DNA of 64,000 nt from Lientehia hominis (GTDB taxonomy: Bacteria; Bacillota; Clostridia; Lachnospirales; Lachnospiraceae): contig NZ_JAJNOR010000011.1 of the NCBI RefSeq assembly GCF_021044755.1, forward strand, positions 1 through 64,000, written 5' to 3'. Of the stretch, positions 24,943 through 33,463 are shown one piece after another (position 1 is the first letter of the stretch; every line of letters starts with the position of its first letter). The notes beneath the pieces were generated by a model. It saw nothing but the letters and a program-made list of their open reading frames with translations. It ran no database searches and had not been told where the DNA came from. The translations under genes and the position numbers were made by a program.

Positions 24943-26109
24943 ATGGAATTATCGAGATTAGCTCAGAATCTAGGCGGCTCCATTATCCGGGAAATGTTTA
25001 ATGAGGCTTTAAAGCTGGAAGATACTATCAGTTTTACTGTCGGTGAGCCGGATTTTATTACTCCCATGCCTATTATTGAGGAGGCGTGCCGGTGTTGGAA
25101 AAAGGGTATGACCCATTATACGCCCAACAGCGGAATTCCCGAACTCCGTCAGGCCATTGCCGAATACCATGCGGATGATTTAAAACCTGATCCTGATAAT
25201 CAGATCATGGTTTCCTGCGGAGCGACAGAGGCCATTCAGACGGCATTGTTTACCTTGGTGAATCCGGGTGAGGAGGTTATCGTGATCACGCCCGCATGGC
25301 CCAACTATTTCGGTCAGATTGGAATGTGCGGCGGTGTGATGAAAACAGTTTCTGCCAGAGAGGAAAATAATTTTATCCCGGATCCCGACGACATCAAAGC
25401 GGCGGTCACGGACAAAACGAAGGCAATTATTTTAAATTCCCCCTCCAATCCCACCGGCGCCGTAATTGACAGAGATACCTTAAGAGCAATTGCCGATGTA
25501 CTCCGGAACAGAGATATTTATGTCATTGCCGATGAAATTTACAGCCGCCTTGTTTACAGCAGCGAGCCTTACACCAGCATCACCTCTTTCGAAGGTATGA
25601 TGGAAAAAACTGTTTACATAAGCGGATTTTCCAAAATGTTTGCCATGACGGGGTGGCGTTTGGGGTATGCTGTCGCAGAGCCGGAAATCATCCGGAATAT
25701 GACGAAGCTCCATGAAAACGGCGCATCCTGTCTGCCGGCGCCAAGTCAGCTGGCTGCGGCTTACGGCCTGTACCATTGTCAGCCGGAGATCGAGAAAATG
25801 CGGGCCAGCTATTTAAGACGCCGAAATCTGATCTGTTCTCTTATAGAAGAAACTCCCGGCCTTTCCGTCAGGAGGCCTCAGGGCGCTTTTTATGCCTTTG
25901 TAAATGCCAGGGAGCTCTGTAATAAGACAGGGCTTGATTCCCGGGGGCTCTGCATGGATCTGCTGAAAAAGACGGGCGTAGTCACAGTACCCGGCTCAGG
26001 CTTTGGAGAGTGCGGTGAAGGCTTTATCCGCCTCACTTATGCGACCTCCGATGAAAATATCGTTAAGGGATTTGGCAGAATCAAATCCTATGTAGGAGGG
26101 ATAAAATAA
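24943..26109 (+). CDS. Class I/II PLP-dependent aminotransferase
   Basis: A 388-residue fold-type I aminotransferase of the AspC/PatA group. FTVGEPDF near residue 33, NSPSNPTG, DEIYSRLVY and SGFSKMFAMTGWRLGY with the PLP Lys are all present; the substrate Arg is in GFIRLTYA. It lies between the importer and the KDPG/KHG aldolase and overlaps the latter's start by one base. In that setting it may remove the amino group from an imported amino acid such as a 4-hydroxyglutamate-like compound to give the 2-oxo acid cleaved by the aldolase. This role is inferred. Confidence 0.88.
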   Translation: MELSRLAQNLGGSIIREMFNEALKLEDTISFTVGEPDFITPMPIIEEACRCWKKGMTHYTPNSGIPELRQAIAEYHADDLKPDPDNQIMVSCGATEAIQTALFTLVNPGEEVIVITPAWPNYFGQIGMCGGVMKTVSAREENNFIPDPDDIKAAVTDKTKAIILNSPSNPTGAVIDRDTLRAIADVLRNRDIYVIADEIYSRLVYSSEPYTSITSFEGMMEKTVYISGFSKMFAMTGWRLGYAVAEPEIIRNMTKLHENGASCLPAPSQLAAAYGLYHCQPEIEKMRASYLRRRNLICSLIEETPGLSVRRPQGAFYAFVNARELCNKTGLDSRGLCMDLLKKTGVVTVPGSGFGECGEGFIRLTYATSDENIVKGFGRIKSYVGGIK

Positions 26110-27074
26110 TGGGTACTGTTGCAGAACGAGTGGCGGCTATCAGCATTATGCCGGTAATTTCCAAGCTGACAAGCGATGAAGAGTGTGAAGGGCTGGCGAA
26201 GGCGCTGACTGCCGGAGGAGTGCCGGCCATGGAGATCACCTTTCGAATGGAAGGGGCGGACGGTTATATCCGGTATGTGAGGGAGCATTTTCCCGATGTT
26301 CTGGCAGGCGCCGGCACGGTTCTCACCGAAGCGCAGGCCGAAAAGGCAGTGGAGGCAGGAGCTCAATTCATCGTCGCGCCAGGCCTGAATCCGCAGATTG
26401 TAAAATTCTGTCAGGAAAAGGGCGTGGACGTGTTCCCCGGCGTCGCAACTCCCAGTGAGATCGAACAGGCCATGGAACTGGGAATTAAGATCGTAAAATT
26501 TTTTCCGGCCGAGGCCTCCGGCGGTCCTGCCGCCATTAAGGCCCTCTGCGGCCCCTATAAGGGAATTAACTTTATGCCTACCGGCGGCCTGAATTTAAAT
26601 AACATTGCAGGATATTACGCAGTAGAAAGAGTTATTGCCTGCGGCGGTTCTTTTATGCTGGGCGGGCATCTGGCTGATCAGGAATGGTCGGAGGTTACAT
26701 CCCTTTGTAAAAAATCCGTTCGGACCATGCTGGGTCTTAAACTGGCCCATGTGGGAATCAATACACCTGATGCAGAGAATGCCGGAAGGACCGTGGGCGC
26801 GCTTACAGAGCTTCTCTGCCTTGACAGAGGGAAGGAAGGAAACAGTTCTATTTTTGTGGATTCCTGTGTTGAGGTAATGAAGAAGAGCTGCCTCGGAGCC
26901 AATGGTCATATTGGGTTCACCACACCCTGTCTGGACCGGGCGATCCGCTATTTCCGGGAGAGGGGTACCACTTTCGATGAAGCTTCCGCCAAATATGGGG
27001 ATGATGGCGGCCTGACGGCAATCTACTTTACAGACGAGATTGGAGGTTTTGCGATTCATTTAGCGAAGGCATAG
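26109..27074 (+). CDS. KDPG/KHG aldolase fused to a VOC-like domain
   Basis: Residues 1-~205 are a KDPG/4-hydroxy-2-oxoglutarate aldolase: Glu42 and Arg46 in MEITFR, Thr70 in GAGTVL and Schiff-base Lys130 in IKIVKFFPAEA all match Eda. Eda is about 213 residues; here ~115 more follow (206-321). This extension contains LAHVGIN, GHIGFTTPCLDRAIRYFRER and GGFAIHLAKA, which looks like a glyoxalase/VOC module with two beta-alpha-beta repeats. The aldolase yields pyruvate plus glyoxylate or glyceraldehyde 3-phosphate. The VOC part could bind metal or aldehyde. The VOC call is from pattern, not alignment. Confidence 0.85.
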   Translation: MGTVAERVAAISIMPVISKLTSDEECEGLAKALTAGGVPAMEITFRMEGADGYIRYVREHFPDVLAGAGTVLTEAQAEKAVEAGAQFIVAPGLNPQIVKFCQEKGVDVFPGVATPSEIEQAMELGIKIVKFFPAEASGGPAAIKALCGPYKGINFMPTGGLNLNNIAGYYAVERVIACGGSFMLGGHLADQEWSEVTSLCKKSVRTMLGLKLAHVGINTPDAENAGRTVGALTELLCLDRGKEGNSSIFVDSCVEVMKKSCLGANGHIGFTTPCLDRAIRYFRERGTTFDEASAKYGDDGGLTAIYFTDEIGGFAIHLAKA

Positions 27075-27093
27075 AGAAGTGGAGGGAATGGAA

Positions 27094-28116
27094 ATGGCAA
27101 AAATAATTACTTTTGGTGAGATCATGTTGAGACTGGCGCCCCCGGATGGCCAGAGATTTTTACAGAGTCCGGAGCTTGAGGCGACCTTTGGTGGAGGTGA
27201 GGCTAATGTGGCGGTCTCCCTTGCCAATTTCGGTGAAGATGTAGCATTCCTGACAGCTCTACCCGAAGATGATATTGGCCAGGCGGCGGTTAATTCCCTG
27301 CGTTATTTCGGAGTGGATACGACAAAGATCCTCCGTCAGGGGGAGAGAGTGGGTATTTATTATGCAGAAAAGGGTCAGTCTCAGAGGCCGTCCAAGGTCA
27401 TATATGACAGGAAGTATTCTTCCATCTCCATGGTGAAGCAGGAGGATTTCCACTGGGATGAAATATTTGAGGGAACAGAGTGGTTCCACTTTACGGGAAT
27501 CACGCCGGCCCTGACACCGGAAATGCACGCCGTCTGTCTGGATGCCTGCATGGCGGCCAGGGAGCGTGGGATAACGATAAGCTGCGATCTGAATTACAGA
27601 AAAAAACTGTGGACCACGGAAGAGGCTTTTGAAACCATGACAAAGCTGGCGTCTTACGTGGACGTCTGCATTGCCAACGAGGAGGATGCCGAAAAAGTCC
27701 TCGGAATTTCCGCCAAGGATACCGATGTGGACAGCGGGAAGCTTTCCTATGAGGGCTATAAGGCAGTTGCTTCGGAGATCAGTGAAAGGTATGGCTGTAA
27801 ACAGGTAGCGGTTACTCTCCGGACTTCCCTTTCTGCCAACGACAACAGATGGGCGGCAATGCTTTACAGTGATGGCGGATATTATTTTTCCAAAACCTAT
27901 GATATTCATATATGGGATAGAGTAGGTGGCGGCGACTCCTTCGGCGGCGGCCTGATTTATGCCATCCGCAGGGGAATGGACAGCCAGTCCGCGATCGAAT
28001 TTGCGGCGGCGGCTTCCTGCCTGAAACATTCCATACAGGGCGATTTTAACCGGGTGAGTGTGGAAGAGGTAAACAGTCTTATGAAAGACGGAGGAAGCGG
28101 AAGAGTACAAAGATAA
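27094..28116 (+). CDS. kdgK: PfkB-family sugar kinase, 2-keto-3-deoxygluconate kinase-like
   Basis: A 340-residue ribokinase-fold enzyme. GEIMLRLAPPDGQRF and GGGEANVAVSLANFG at the N-terminus resemble KDG kinases, and VGGGDSFGGGLIYA carries the catalytic Asp and anion hole. ATG 27094 lies 8 bases after GGAGG; GTG 27079 and ATG 27088 are too close to or inside that site. With the aldolase encoded just upstream it would convert KDG to KDPG and then pyruvate and glyceraldehyde 3-phosphate. Other 2-keto sugar acids are possible. Confidence 0.85.
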   Translation: MAKIITFGEIMLRLAPPDGQRFLQSPELEATFGGGEANVAVSLANFGEDVAFLTALPEDDIGQAAVNSLRYFGVDTTKILRQGERVGIYYAEKGQSQRPSKVIYDRKYSSISMVKQEDFHWDEIFEGTEWFHFTGITPALTPEMHAVCLDACMAARERGITISCDLNYRKKLWTTEEAFETMTKLASYVDVCIANEEDAEKVLGISAKDTDVDSGKLSYEGYKAVASEISERYGCKQVAVTLRTSLSANDNRWAAMLYSDGGYYFSKTYDIHIWDRVGGGDSFGGGLIYAIRRGMDSQSAIEFAAAASCLKHSIQGDFNRVSVEEVNSLMKDGGSGRVQR

Positions 28117-28139
28117 CGATAACAGAAAAGGTATGGCAG

Positions 28140-28169
28140 GCGGCTCCGGAAGGAGCCGCTTTGCTGTTT
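28140..28169 (+). terminator. Intrinsic terminator
   Basis: GCGGCTCC - GGAA - GGAGCCGC, perfect 8-bp stem with a GNRA-type loop, then TTTGCTGTTT. Ends the second LIV-type operon. Confidence 0.85.
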
Positions 28170-28199
28170 CATGGGATTTGGCTGCTCAAAAATCCCGGC

Positions 28200-28228
28200 T
28201 TGTTCGTTTTGATATTCCGTGGTAGAAT
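28200..28228 (+). promoter_or_regulatory. Probable glgP promoter
   Basis: TTGTTC (28200-28205), 17-base spacer, TAGAAT (28223-28228). Start near 28235, giving a ~100-base leader. Confidence 0.6.
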
Positions 28229-28241
28229 GAATCAACATGCC

Positions 28242-28305
28242 ATGTCTCAAATATCGCCGTCTGTAATTTATTTGAGACATAAAACACAAATGTTTTATGT
28301 TTTTT
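28242..28305 (+). promoter_or_regulatory. Attenuator-like leader of glgP
   Basis: First hairpin: ATGTCTCAAATA pairs perfectly with TATTTGAGACAT (28242-28280, 12 bp, 15-base loop). Second: CATAAAACA - CAAA - TGTTTTATG (28278-28299) followed by six T, an intrinsic terminator 34 bases before the glgP start. The two share bases 28278-28280, so they may compete. Confidence 0.55.
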
Positions 28306-28338
28306 GCGAGATCATAACCAAAACAGAAGGAGGTAATC

Positions 28339-30798
28339 ATGTCTGGTTATCAGTTCAACAAAAAACAGTTCAAACAAGAAGTGGCCGGCAATGTGAAAAA
28401 GCTTTATCGCAGGACCATCGAAGAGGCTTCGCCCAAACAGGTTTTTCAGGCTGTGGCCTATGCGGTAAAGGACGTGATCATCGATGAATGGATCGCGACC
28501 CACAGAGAGTACGAAAAGCAGGACGCAAAGACGCTTTATTATCTGTCCATGGAATTTCTGATGGGCCGCGCTCTCGGAAACAACATCATTAATATCCGTG
28601 CCGTAAAAGAGATCCGTGAGGTTCTGGACGAATTGGGGTTTGACCTCAATGTGATCGAGGATCAGGAGTCGGATTATGCCCTCGGAAACGGCGGCTTGGG
28701 ACGCCTTGCCGCCTGTTTTCTGGATTCTCTGGCTTCTATGGGATACCCGGCCTACGGCTGCGGAATCCGATATAAGTATGGACTATTCAAGCAGAAAATA
28801 GAAAACGGCTATCAGGTCGAGATTCCCGATAATTGGCTGAAGGACGGGAATCCTTTTGAAGTACGCAGAGAAGAATATGCGGCTCTTATTAAATTCGGCG
28901 GAAACGTCCGGGTCGAGTGCGACAGCAGCGGCAGAAATCATTTTATTCAGGAAAATTATCAGTCTGTCCGCGCTGTGCCATATGACCTGCCTGTCGTGGG
29001 TTACGGCAACAATGTCGTGAACACGCTCATGGTGTGGGATGCTGAGCCGGTCGATACGTTTAATCTGGATGCCTTTGACAAAGGGGAATACAATAACGCC
29101 GTAGAGCAGGAGAATCTGGCAAAGACCATTGTGGAGGTGCTTTATCCCAATGATAATCACTACGCTGGCAAGGAGCTCCGCCTAAAACAGCAGTATTTCT
29201 TTATTTCCGCCAGTATTCAGAGGGCGGTCGGAAAATATAAGGCGAAACATTCTGATCTGCATAAGCTTCCGGATAAGGTGGTGTTTCAGCTCAACGATAC
29301 CCATCCGACTGTGGCGATTCCGGAGCTCATGCGTATTTTGATCGATGAGGAGGGCTTTTCCTGGGACGATGCCTGGGCTGTGGTGACGAAGTGCTGTGCC
29401 TATACGAATCACACAGTCATGGCTGAAGCTCTGGAGAAATGGCCCATTGAATTGTTTTCCCGTCTGCTCCCCAGGATCTACCAGATCGTGGAGGAGATCA
29501 ACAGGCGTTTCGTGGAGGAAGTCCGACGCATTTATCCCGGCGGCGAAGATAAGGTACGCAGTATGTCCATCATCTATGACGGACAGGTGAAAATGGCAAA
29601 TCTGGCGGTTGTCGGAAGTTTTTCTGTAAACGGCGTCGCGGCGCTCCATACAGAGATCCTGAAAAAGCGGGTGCTGAAGGATTTTTATGGTATGATGCCC
29701 TGGAAATTCAATAATAAGACAAACGGAATCACCCAGAGGCGTTTTCTGCTCCACGGAAATGAGCTTCTCGCGGACTGGGTGACCGGTAAGATTGGCGATG
29801 AGTGGATTACCGACCTGCCCTATATCAAAAAACTGGCCCTTTTTGCCGGCGATGAGAAGTGTCAGCAGGAATTCAGAAATATCAAGTACCAGAATAAACT
29901 GCGCCTTGTCCGGTATATCAAGGAAAACAACGGGATTGACGTGGATCCCCGCTCTCTGTTCGATGTGCAGGTAAAGCGTCTCCATGAGTATAAGAGACAG
30001 CTCTTGAATATTCTGCATGTCATGTATCTATACAATATGCTGAAGGATGACCCGGATATGGACATGGTGCCCAGAACCTTCATTTTCGGCGCGAAAGCAG
30101 CGGCCGGCTACCGGATCGCGAAGCTGACGATCAAGCTGATCAATTCCGTTGCCGATGTCATCAACAATGACCCTTCCATTAAAGGGAAGATCAAGGTGGT
30201 GTTCATTGAAGACTATAGGGTATCCAACGCAGAATTAATTTATGCGGCCGCCGATCTGAGCGAGCAGATCTCCACGGCAAGCCGTGAGGGTTCCGGCACG
30301 AGCAATATGAAGCTGATGCTGAACGGCGCGCTGACCATAGGCACCATGGACGGCGCCAATGTGGAGATCGTGGAAGAAGTCGGAAGGGAAAATGCTTTTA
30401 TTTTCGGCATGTCTGCTGATGAAGTCATTGCCTGCGAGACCAATAACGATTATAATCCCATGGATATCTTCAATAATGACCAGGACATCCGGCGCGTGCT
30501 GATGCAGCTGATCAATGGTTCCTATGCACCGGAGAATCCTGAGCTTTTCCGGGACATTTATAATTCCCTGCTCAATACCCGGAGTACCGATAAAGCCGAT
30601 ACCTACTTTAATCTGAAGGATTTCCGCGCCTACGATGAGGCGCAGTGGCAGGTAGATAAGGCATATAGGGACGAGGCATGGTGGGCGGAAGCTGCTATTC
30701 TGAACGTTGCAAATTCCGGAAAATTCAGTTCTGACAGGACGGTCCGCCAGTATATTGATGAAATCTGGCATCTGGACAAGGTGGAAGTAAGCCTGTAG
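28339..30798 (+). CDS. glgP: Glycogen/maltodextrin phosphorylase
   Basis: An 819-residue GT35 phosphorylase, near the 815 residues of E. coli GlgP. It releases glucose 1-phosphate from alpha-1,4-glucans with phosphate. The PLP region reads SREGSGTSNMKLMLNG, and GNGGLGRLAACFLDS, VFQLNDTHPT and the RLHEYKRQ phosphate-contact motif are all intact. AGGAGG lies 5 bases before the ATG. The short N-terminus lacks eukaryotic-type phosphorylation and AMP sites. It is monocistronic and appears to be controlled by the leader described at 28242. Confidence 0.95.
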   Translation: MSGYQFNKKQFKQEVAGNVKKLYRRTIEEASPKQVFQAVAYAVKDVIIDEWIATHREYEKQDAKTLYYLSMEFLMGRALGNNIINIRAVKEIREVLDELGFDLNVIEDQESDYALGNGGLGRLAACFLDSLASMGYPAYGCGIRYKYGLFKQKIENGYQVEIPDNWLKDGNPFEVRREEYAALIKFGGNVRVECDSSGRNHFIQENYQSVRAVPYDLPVVGYGNNVVNTLMVWDAEPVDTFNLDAFDKGEYNNAVEQENLAKTIVEVLYPNDNHYAGKELRLKQQYFFISASIQRAVGKYKAKHSDLHKLPDKVVFQLNDTHPTVAIPELMRILIDEEGFSWDDAWAVVTKCCAYTNHTVMAEALEKWPIELFSRLLPRIYQIVEEINRRFVEEVRRIYPGGEDKVRSMSIIYDGQVKMANLAVVGSFSVNGVAALHTEILKKRVLKDFYGMMPWKFNNKTNGITQRRFLLHGNELLADWVTGKIGDEWITDLPYIKKLALFAGDEKCQQEFRNIKYQNKLRLVRYIKENNGIDVDPRSLFDVQVKRLHEYKRQLLNILHVMYLYNMLKDDPDMDMVPRTFIFGAKAAAGYRIAKLTIKLINSVADVINNDPSIKGKIKVVFIEDYRVSNAELIYAAADLSEQISTASREGSGTSNMKLMLNGALTIGTMDGANVEIVEEVGRENAFIFGMSADEVIACETNNDYNPMDIFNNDQDIRRVLMQLINGSYAPENPELFRDIYNSLLNTRSTDKADTYFNLKDFRAYDEAQWQVDKAYRDEAWWAEAAILNVANSGKFSSDRTVRQYIDEIWHLDKVEVSL

Positions 30799-30845
30799 TC
30801 CTGCTTTTGTTAGATTCACACCCCTTTTCTGTTGGGGCCGCCGCC

Positions 30846-30895
30846 TTGTGGAAGAATAGGCGCCATATTACAATTATGGTGAATTACAGATGGCG
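30846..30895 (+). promoter_or_regulatory. Promoter and inverted repeat of the class II aldolase gene
   Basis: TTGTGG (30846-30851), 17-base spacer, TACAAT (30869-30874). CGCCAT (30861-30866) and ATGGCG (30890-30895) form an inverted repeat spanning the -10 and start, with two ATTACA direct repeats inside: a candidate operator. Confidence 0.5.
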
Positions 30896-30935
30896 GTATT
30901 GGGACGGCATTTTATACAGAAAAGGAGTGTGAACA

Positions 30936-31727
30936 ATGAATTATATTTCCGAGCAGGAAGCAAAAGAGATGATCTGCAGCATTGGTCAGAAAATGTATCA
31001 GAGAGGCTTTGTATCGGCCAATGACGGCAACATTACGATCAGAGTGGGCGACAATACAGTCATTGCGACGCCGACGGGCGTGAGCAAAGGCGATCTGAAG
31101 CCGGATATGCTTTTAAAGGTGGATTTTGACGGCAACATTCTGGAGGGAACCTGGAAGGCGACTTCGGAGCTGCCGATGCACCTGAGAATCTATAAAGAGA
31201 ACAATGAGGTGATGTCCACGGCACACGCCCATCCGACCTTCCTGAACCTGTTCGCAAACCTGGGAATGGAACTGGATATGTCCCTGACACCGGCTACGGC
31301 GGCGATTTCCGGCAGGATTCCCGTTGCCCCTTATCAGAATCCCGGCTCTGAGGACCTGGCGGCTTCCGTCGCACCCTACTGCAGGGATTTCAATGTGGTC
31401 ATGCTCGCAAACCATGGCCCTATTTCCTGGGGAAAGAATCCTATCGAGGCTTGGTACATACTTGAGGACGCGGAGGCCTATGCGAAGCTGGCCCTGCTCC
31501 ATAAATTTGTCGTAAAGGCAGACTACCGTCCTATTTCCATGGAACAGATCAAGCTTTTAGCGGATACCCACGATCTGGTGATCAATCCCAGAAGACTGGT
31601 AAATGCGCCTGAAATGACCGCAAACCAGGAACCGGCGGTTTCACTGGACGCTTTCGATCCTGACTGTGCATGGATGGAGAAGCTGGTGGAAAAAACTGCC
31701 GACGCAGTTGTGGCGAGACTAAAATAA
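30936..31727 (+). CDS. Class II aldolase/adducin family, sugar-1-phosphate aldolase-like
   Basis: A 263-residue Zn-dependent class II aldolase of the FucA/AraD/MtnB superfamily. SANDGNITIR binds phosphate; Glu in TSELPMH is the catalytic acid; HAHP supplies two Zn ligands and LANHG the third. FucA is ~215 residues, so this member has an extended C-terminus. FucA-type enzymes split ketose 1-phosphates to DHAP and an aldehyde. With MtnK and MtnA encoded 10 kb downstream it could be the DrdA-like aldolase acting on 5-deoxyribulose or methylthioribulose 1-phosphate. It has its own promoter and terminator. Confidence 0.87.
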   Translation: MNYISEQEAKEMICSIGQKMYQRGFVSANDGNITIRVGDNTVIATPTGVSKGDLKPDMLLKVDFDGNILEGTWKATSELPMHLRIYKENNEVMSTAHAHPTFLNLFANLGMELDMSLTPATAAISGRIPVAPYQNPGSEDLAASVAPYCRDFNVVMLANHGPISWGKNPIEAWYILEDAEAYAKLALLHKFVVKADYRPISMEQIKLLADTHDLVINPRRLVNAPEMTANQEPAVSLDAFDPDCAWMEKLVEKTADAVVARLK

Positions 31728-31752
31728 TAGAATAATGAGAATAGAGACAAAG

Positions 31753-31784
31753 CCGCTGGCAATCATAAGCCAGCGGTTTTTTTA
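31753..31784 (+). terminator. Intrinsic terminator
   Basis: CCGCTGGC - AATCATAA - GCCAGCGG, perfect 8-bp stem followed by seven T. Separates the aldolase gene from the importer operon. Confidence 0.92.
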
Positions 31785-31918
31785 TTCTTCGGGAGGGGGT
31801 GATTCCAATATGCAGGGGGTGCTGTTGAGTGAATATGACCAAAAACTATTTATATTTTTAAAAAAATATGGTTGAGTTATACATAAGAATAACCAGAAAA
31901 TGGTTGGAGGGAGGCAAA

Positions 31919-33454
31919 ATGATGGAACGGACAGCGTTATTGGAAATGAAAAACATTTCTAAATCTTTTCCAGGCGTCCGGGCGCTGGATCATGTCAATC
32001 TGAAGGTGGAAAAGGGAGAAGTCCATATTCTGGTAGGCGAAAACGGTGCGGGAAAATCAACCTTGATAAAGATCCTATGCGGACTTCATACAGATTATGA
32101 AGGCGAAATTGTCATAGAGGGCAAAAAGGTAAGTCTGAAGGATCCCCATGATGCGTTGAAGTATGGGATTGCAACGATCCATCAGGAACTGAACCAGGTT
32201 CCTACCATGACGATCGCAGAAAACCTGTTTTTAGGCCGTGAGCCTTTGGGACGGGGAAACATGCTGATCGATGACAGGAGAATTTATAAAGAGGCAAAGG
32301 CAATCTTAGAGGCCCAGGGGCTTACTTATGATCCGCATATGCTGGTGCGGAATCTGACGGTATCCCAGATGCAGATGATCGAAATCGCGAAGTCTGTGTC
32401 TCAGAATGCAAGGATCATCATCATGGATGAGCCGACCTCGGCTATTACCGATGCGGAGGTAAAGGTACTCTTTCAATGTATTAAGAGGCTGAAAGCGGAA
32501 GGCGTAGGTATTATATATATATCCCACCGCCTGGAGGAAATGTTTGAGATTGGAGATAAGGTGACGATTCTGCGTGACGGCCAGTACATAGACACAAAGG
32601 ATGTTAAAGATGTTTCCAGGGGCGATATCATCAAGATGATGGTCGGACGTGAATTAAACAACATTTATCCCGAAAAGAAGCACAAGGTGACGGACAAGGT
32701 TGTTTTAGAGGTGAAGAACCTCACTGGACATAAACGGTTTGAGAATATAAGCTTTAAGCTTCACGCCGGAGAGATTCTGGGCTTGGCGGGTCTGATGGGT
32801 GCGGGAAGGACGGAGATCGCAAGAGCTCTCTTCGGCCTGGATCCCATTCATTCAGGAGAGGTCTATCTCGAAGGAAAAAGAATTGCCATTAAAAACACCT
32901 CCGACGCGATGAAGCACGGCATCATGATGGCCACTGAAGACAGGAAGCGTTACGGACTGGTACTCAAGGCGACCATCGGTGAGAACATCGGACTTCCCAA
33001 TTTAAAGCAGTTCCTTGGAAAAAGCGGATTCCTTTTAAGCGATAAAAGGGAACGGGAGAAGGAGAAGGAGGTATTCGATGAGCTGGGTGTAAAGGCGCCC
33101 AGTATGCACACAAGGGCCAGCGCGCTGTCCGGCGGCAACCAGCAGAAGGTTGTGCTGGCAAAATGGATTCTGGCAAACCCCAAGGTATTTATTTTGGATG
33201 AACCGACCAGGGGTATCGATGTCGGAGCAAAATATGAGATCTACAAGATCATGACGGAGCTGGCCTCCAAAGGGATGGCAATCATCATGATCTCTTCAGA
33301 GCTTCCGGAAGTCATCGGCATGTGTGACAGAGTGATCGTTATGCGTGAACACTATCTGTCTGGAGAGGTGAGCGGAGAGGAAATCAACCAGGAATATATC
33401 ATGGAATTTGCATCTGCCAATGTGGAGGAACTGAGGAAGGCAAATGCGAGGTAG
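31919..33454 (+). CDS. Ribose-type sugar ABC transporter, double ATP-binding protein
   Basis: A 511-residue RbsA/MglA-type protein with two ATPase domains. First: Walker A GENGAGKST, signature VSQMQMIEIAKS, Walker B IIIMDEPTSAITD. Second: degenerate Walker A GLMGAGRTE as usual for the family, signature LSGGNQQKVVLAKW, Walker B VFILDEPTRGID. So it is active, unlike its relative at 39759. GGAGG is 8 bases before ATG 31919; ATG 31922 is also possible. It powers uptake with the permease and binding protein encoded next. Confidence 0.93.
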   Translation: MMERTALLEMKNISKSFPGVRALDHVNLKVEKGEVHILVGENGAGKSTLIKILCGLHTDYEGEIVIEGKKVSLKDPHDALKYGIATIHQELNQVPTMTIAENLFLGREPLGRGNMLIDDRRIYKEAKAILEAQGLTYDPHMLVRNLTVSQMQMIEIAKSVSQNARIIIMDEPTSAITDAEVKVLFQCIKRLKAEGVGIIYISHRLEEMFEIGDKVTILRDGQYIDTKDVKDVSRGDIIKMMVGRELNNIYPEKKHKVTDKVVLEVKNLTGHKRFENISFKLHAGEILGLAGLMGAGRTEIARALFGLDPIHSGEVYLEGKRIAIKNTSDAMKHGIMMATEDRKRYGLVLKATIGENIGLPNLKQFLGKSGFLLSDKREREKEKEVFDELGVKAPSMHTRASALSGGNQQKVVLAKWILANPKVFILDEPTRGIDVGAKYEIYKIMTELASKGMAIIMISSELPEVIGMCDRVIVMREHYLSGEVSGEEINQEYIMEFASANVEELRKANAR

Positions 33455-33463
33455 GAGGATAAG

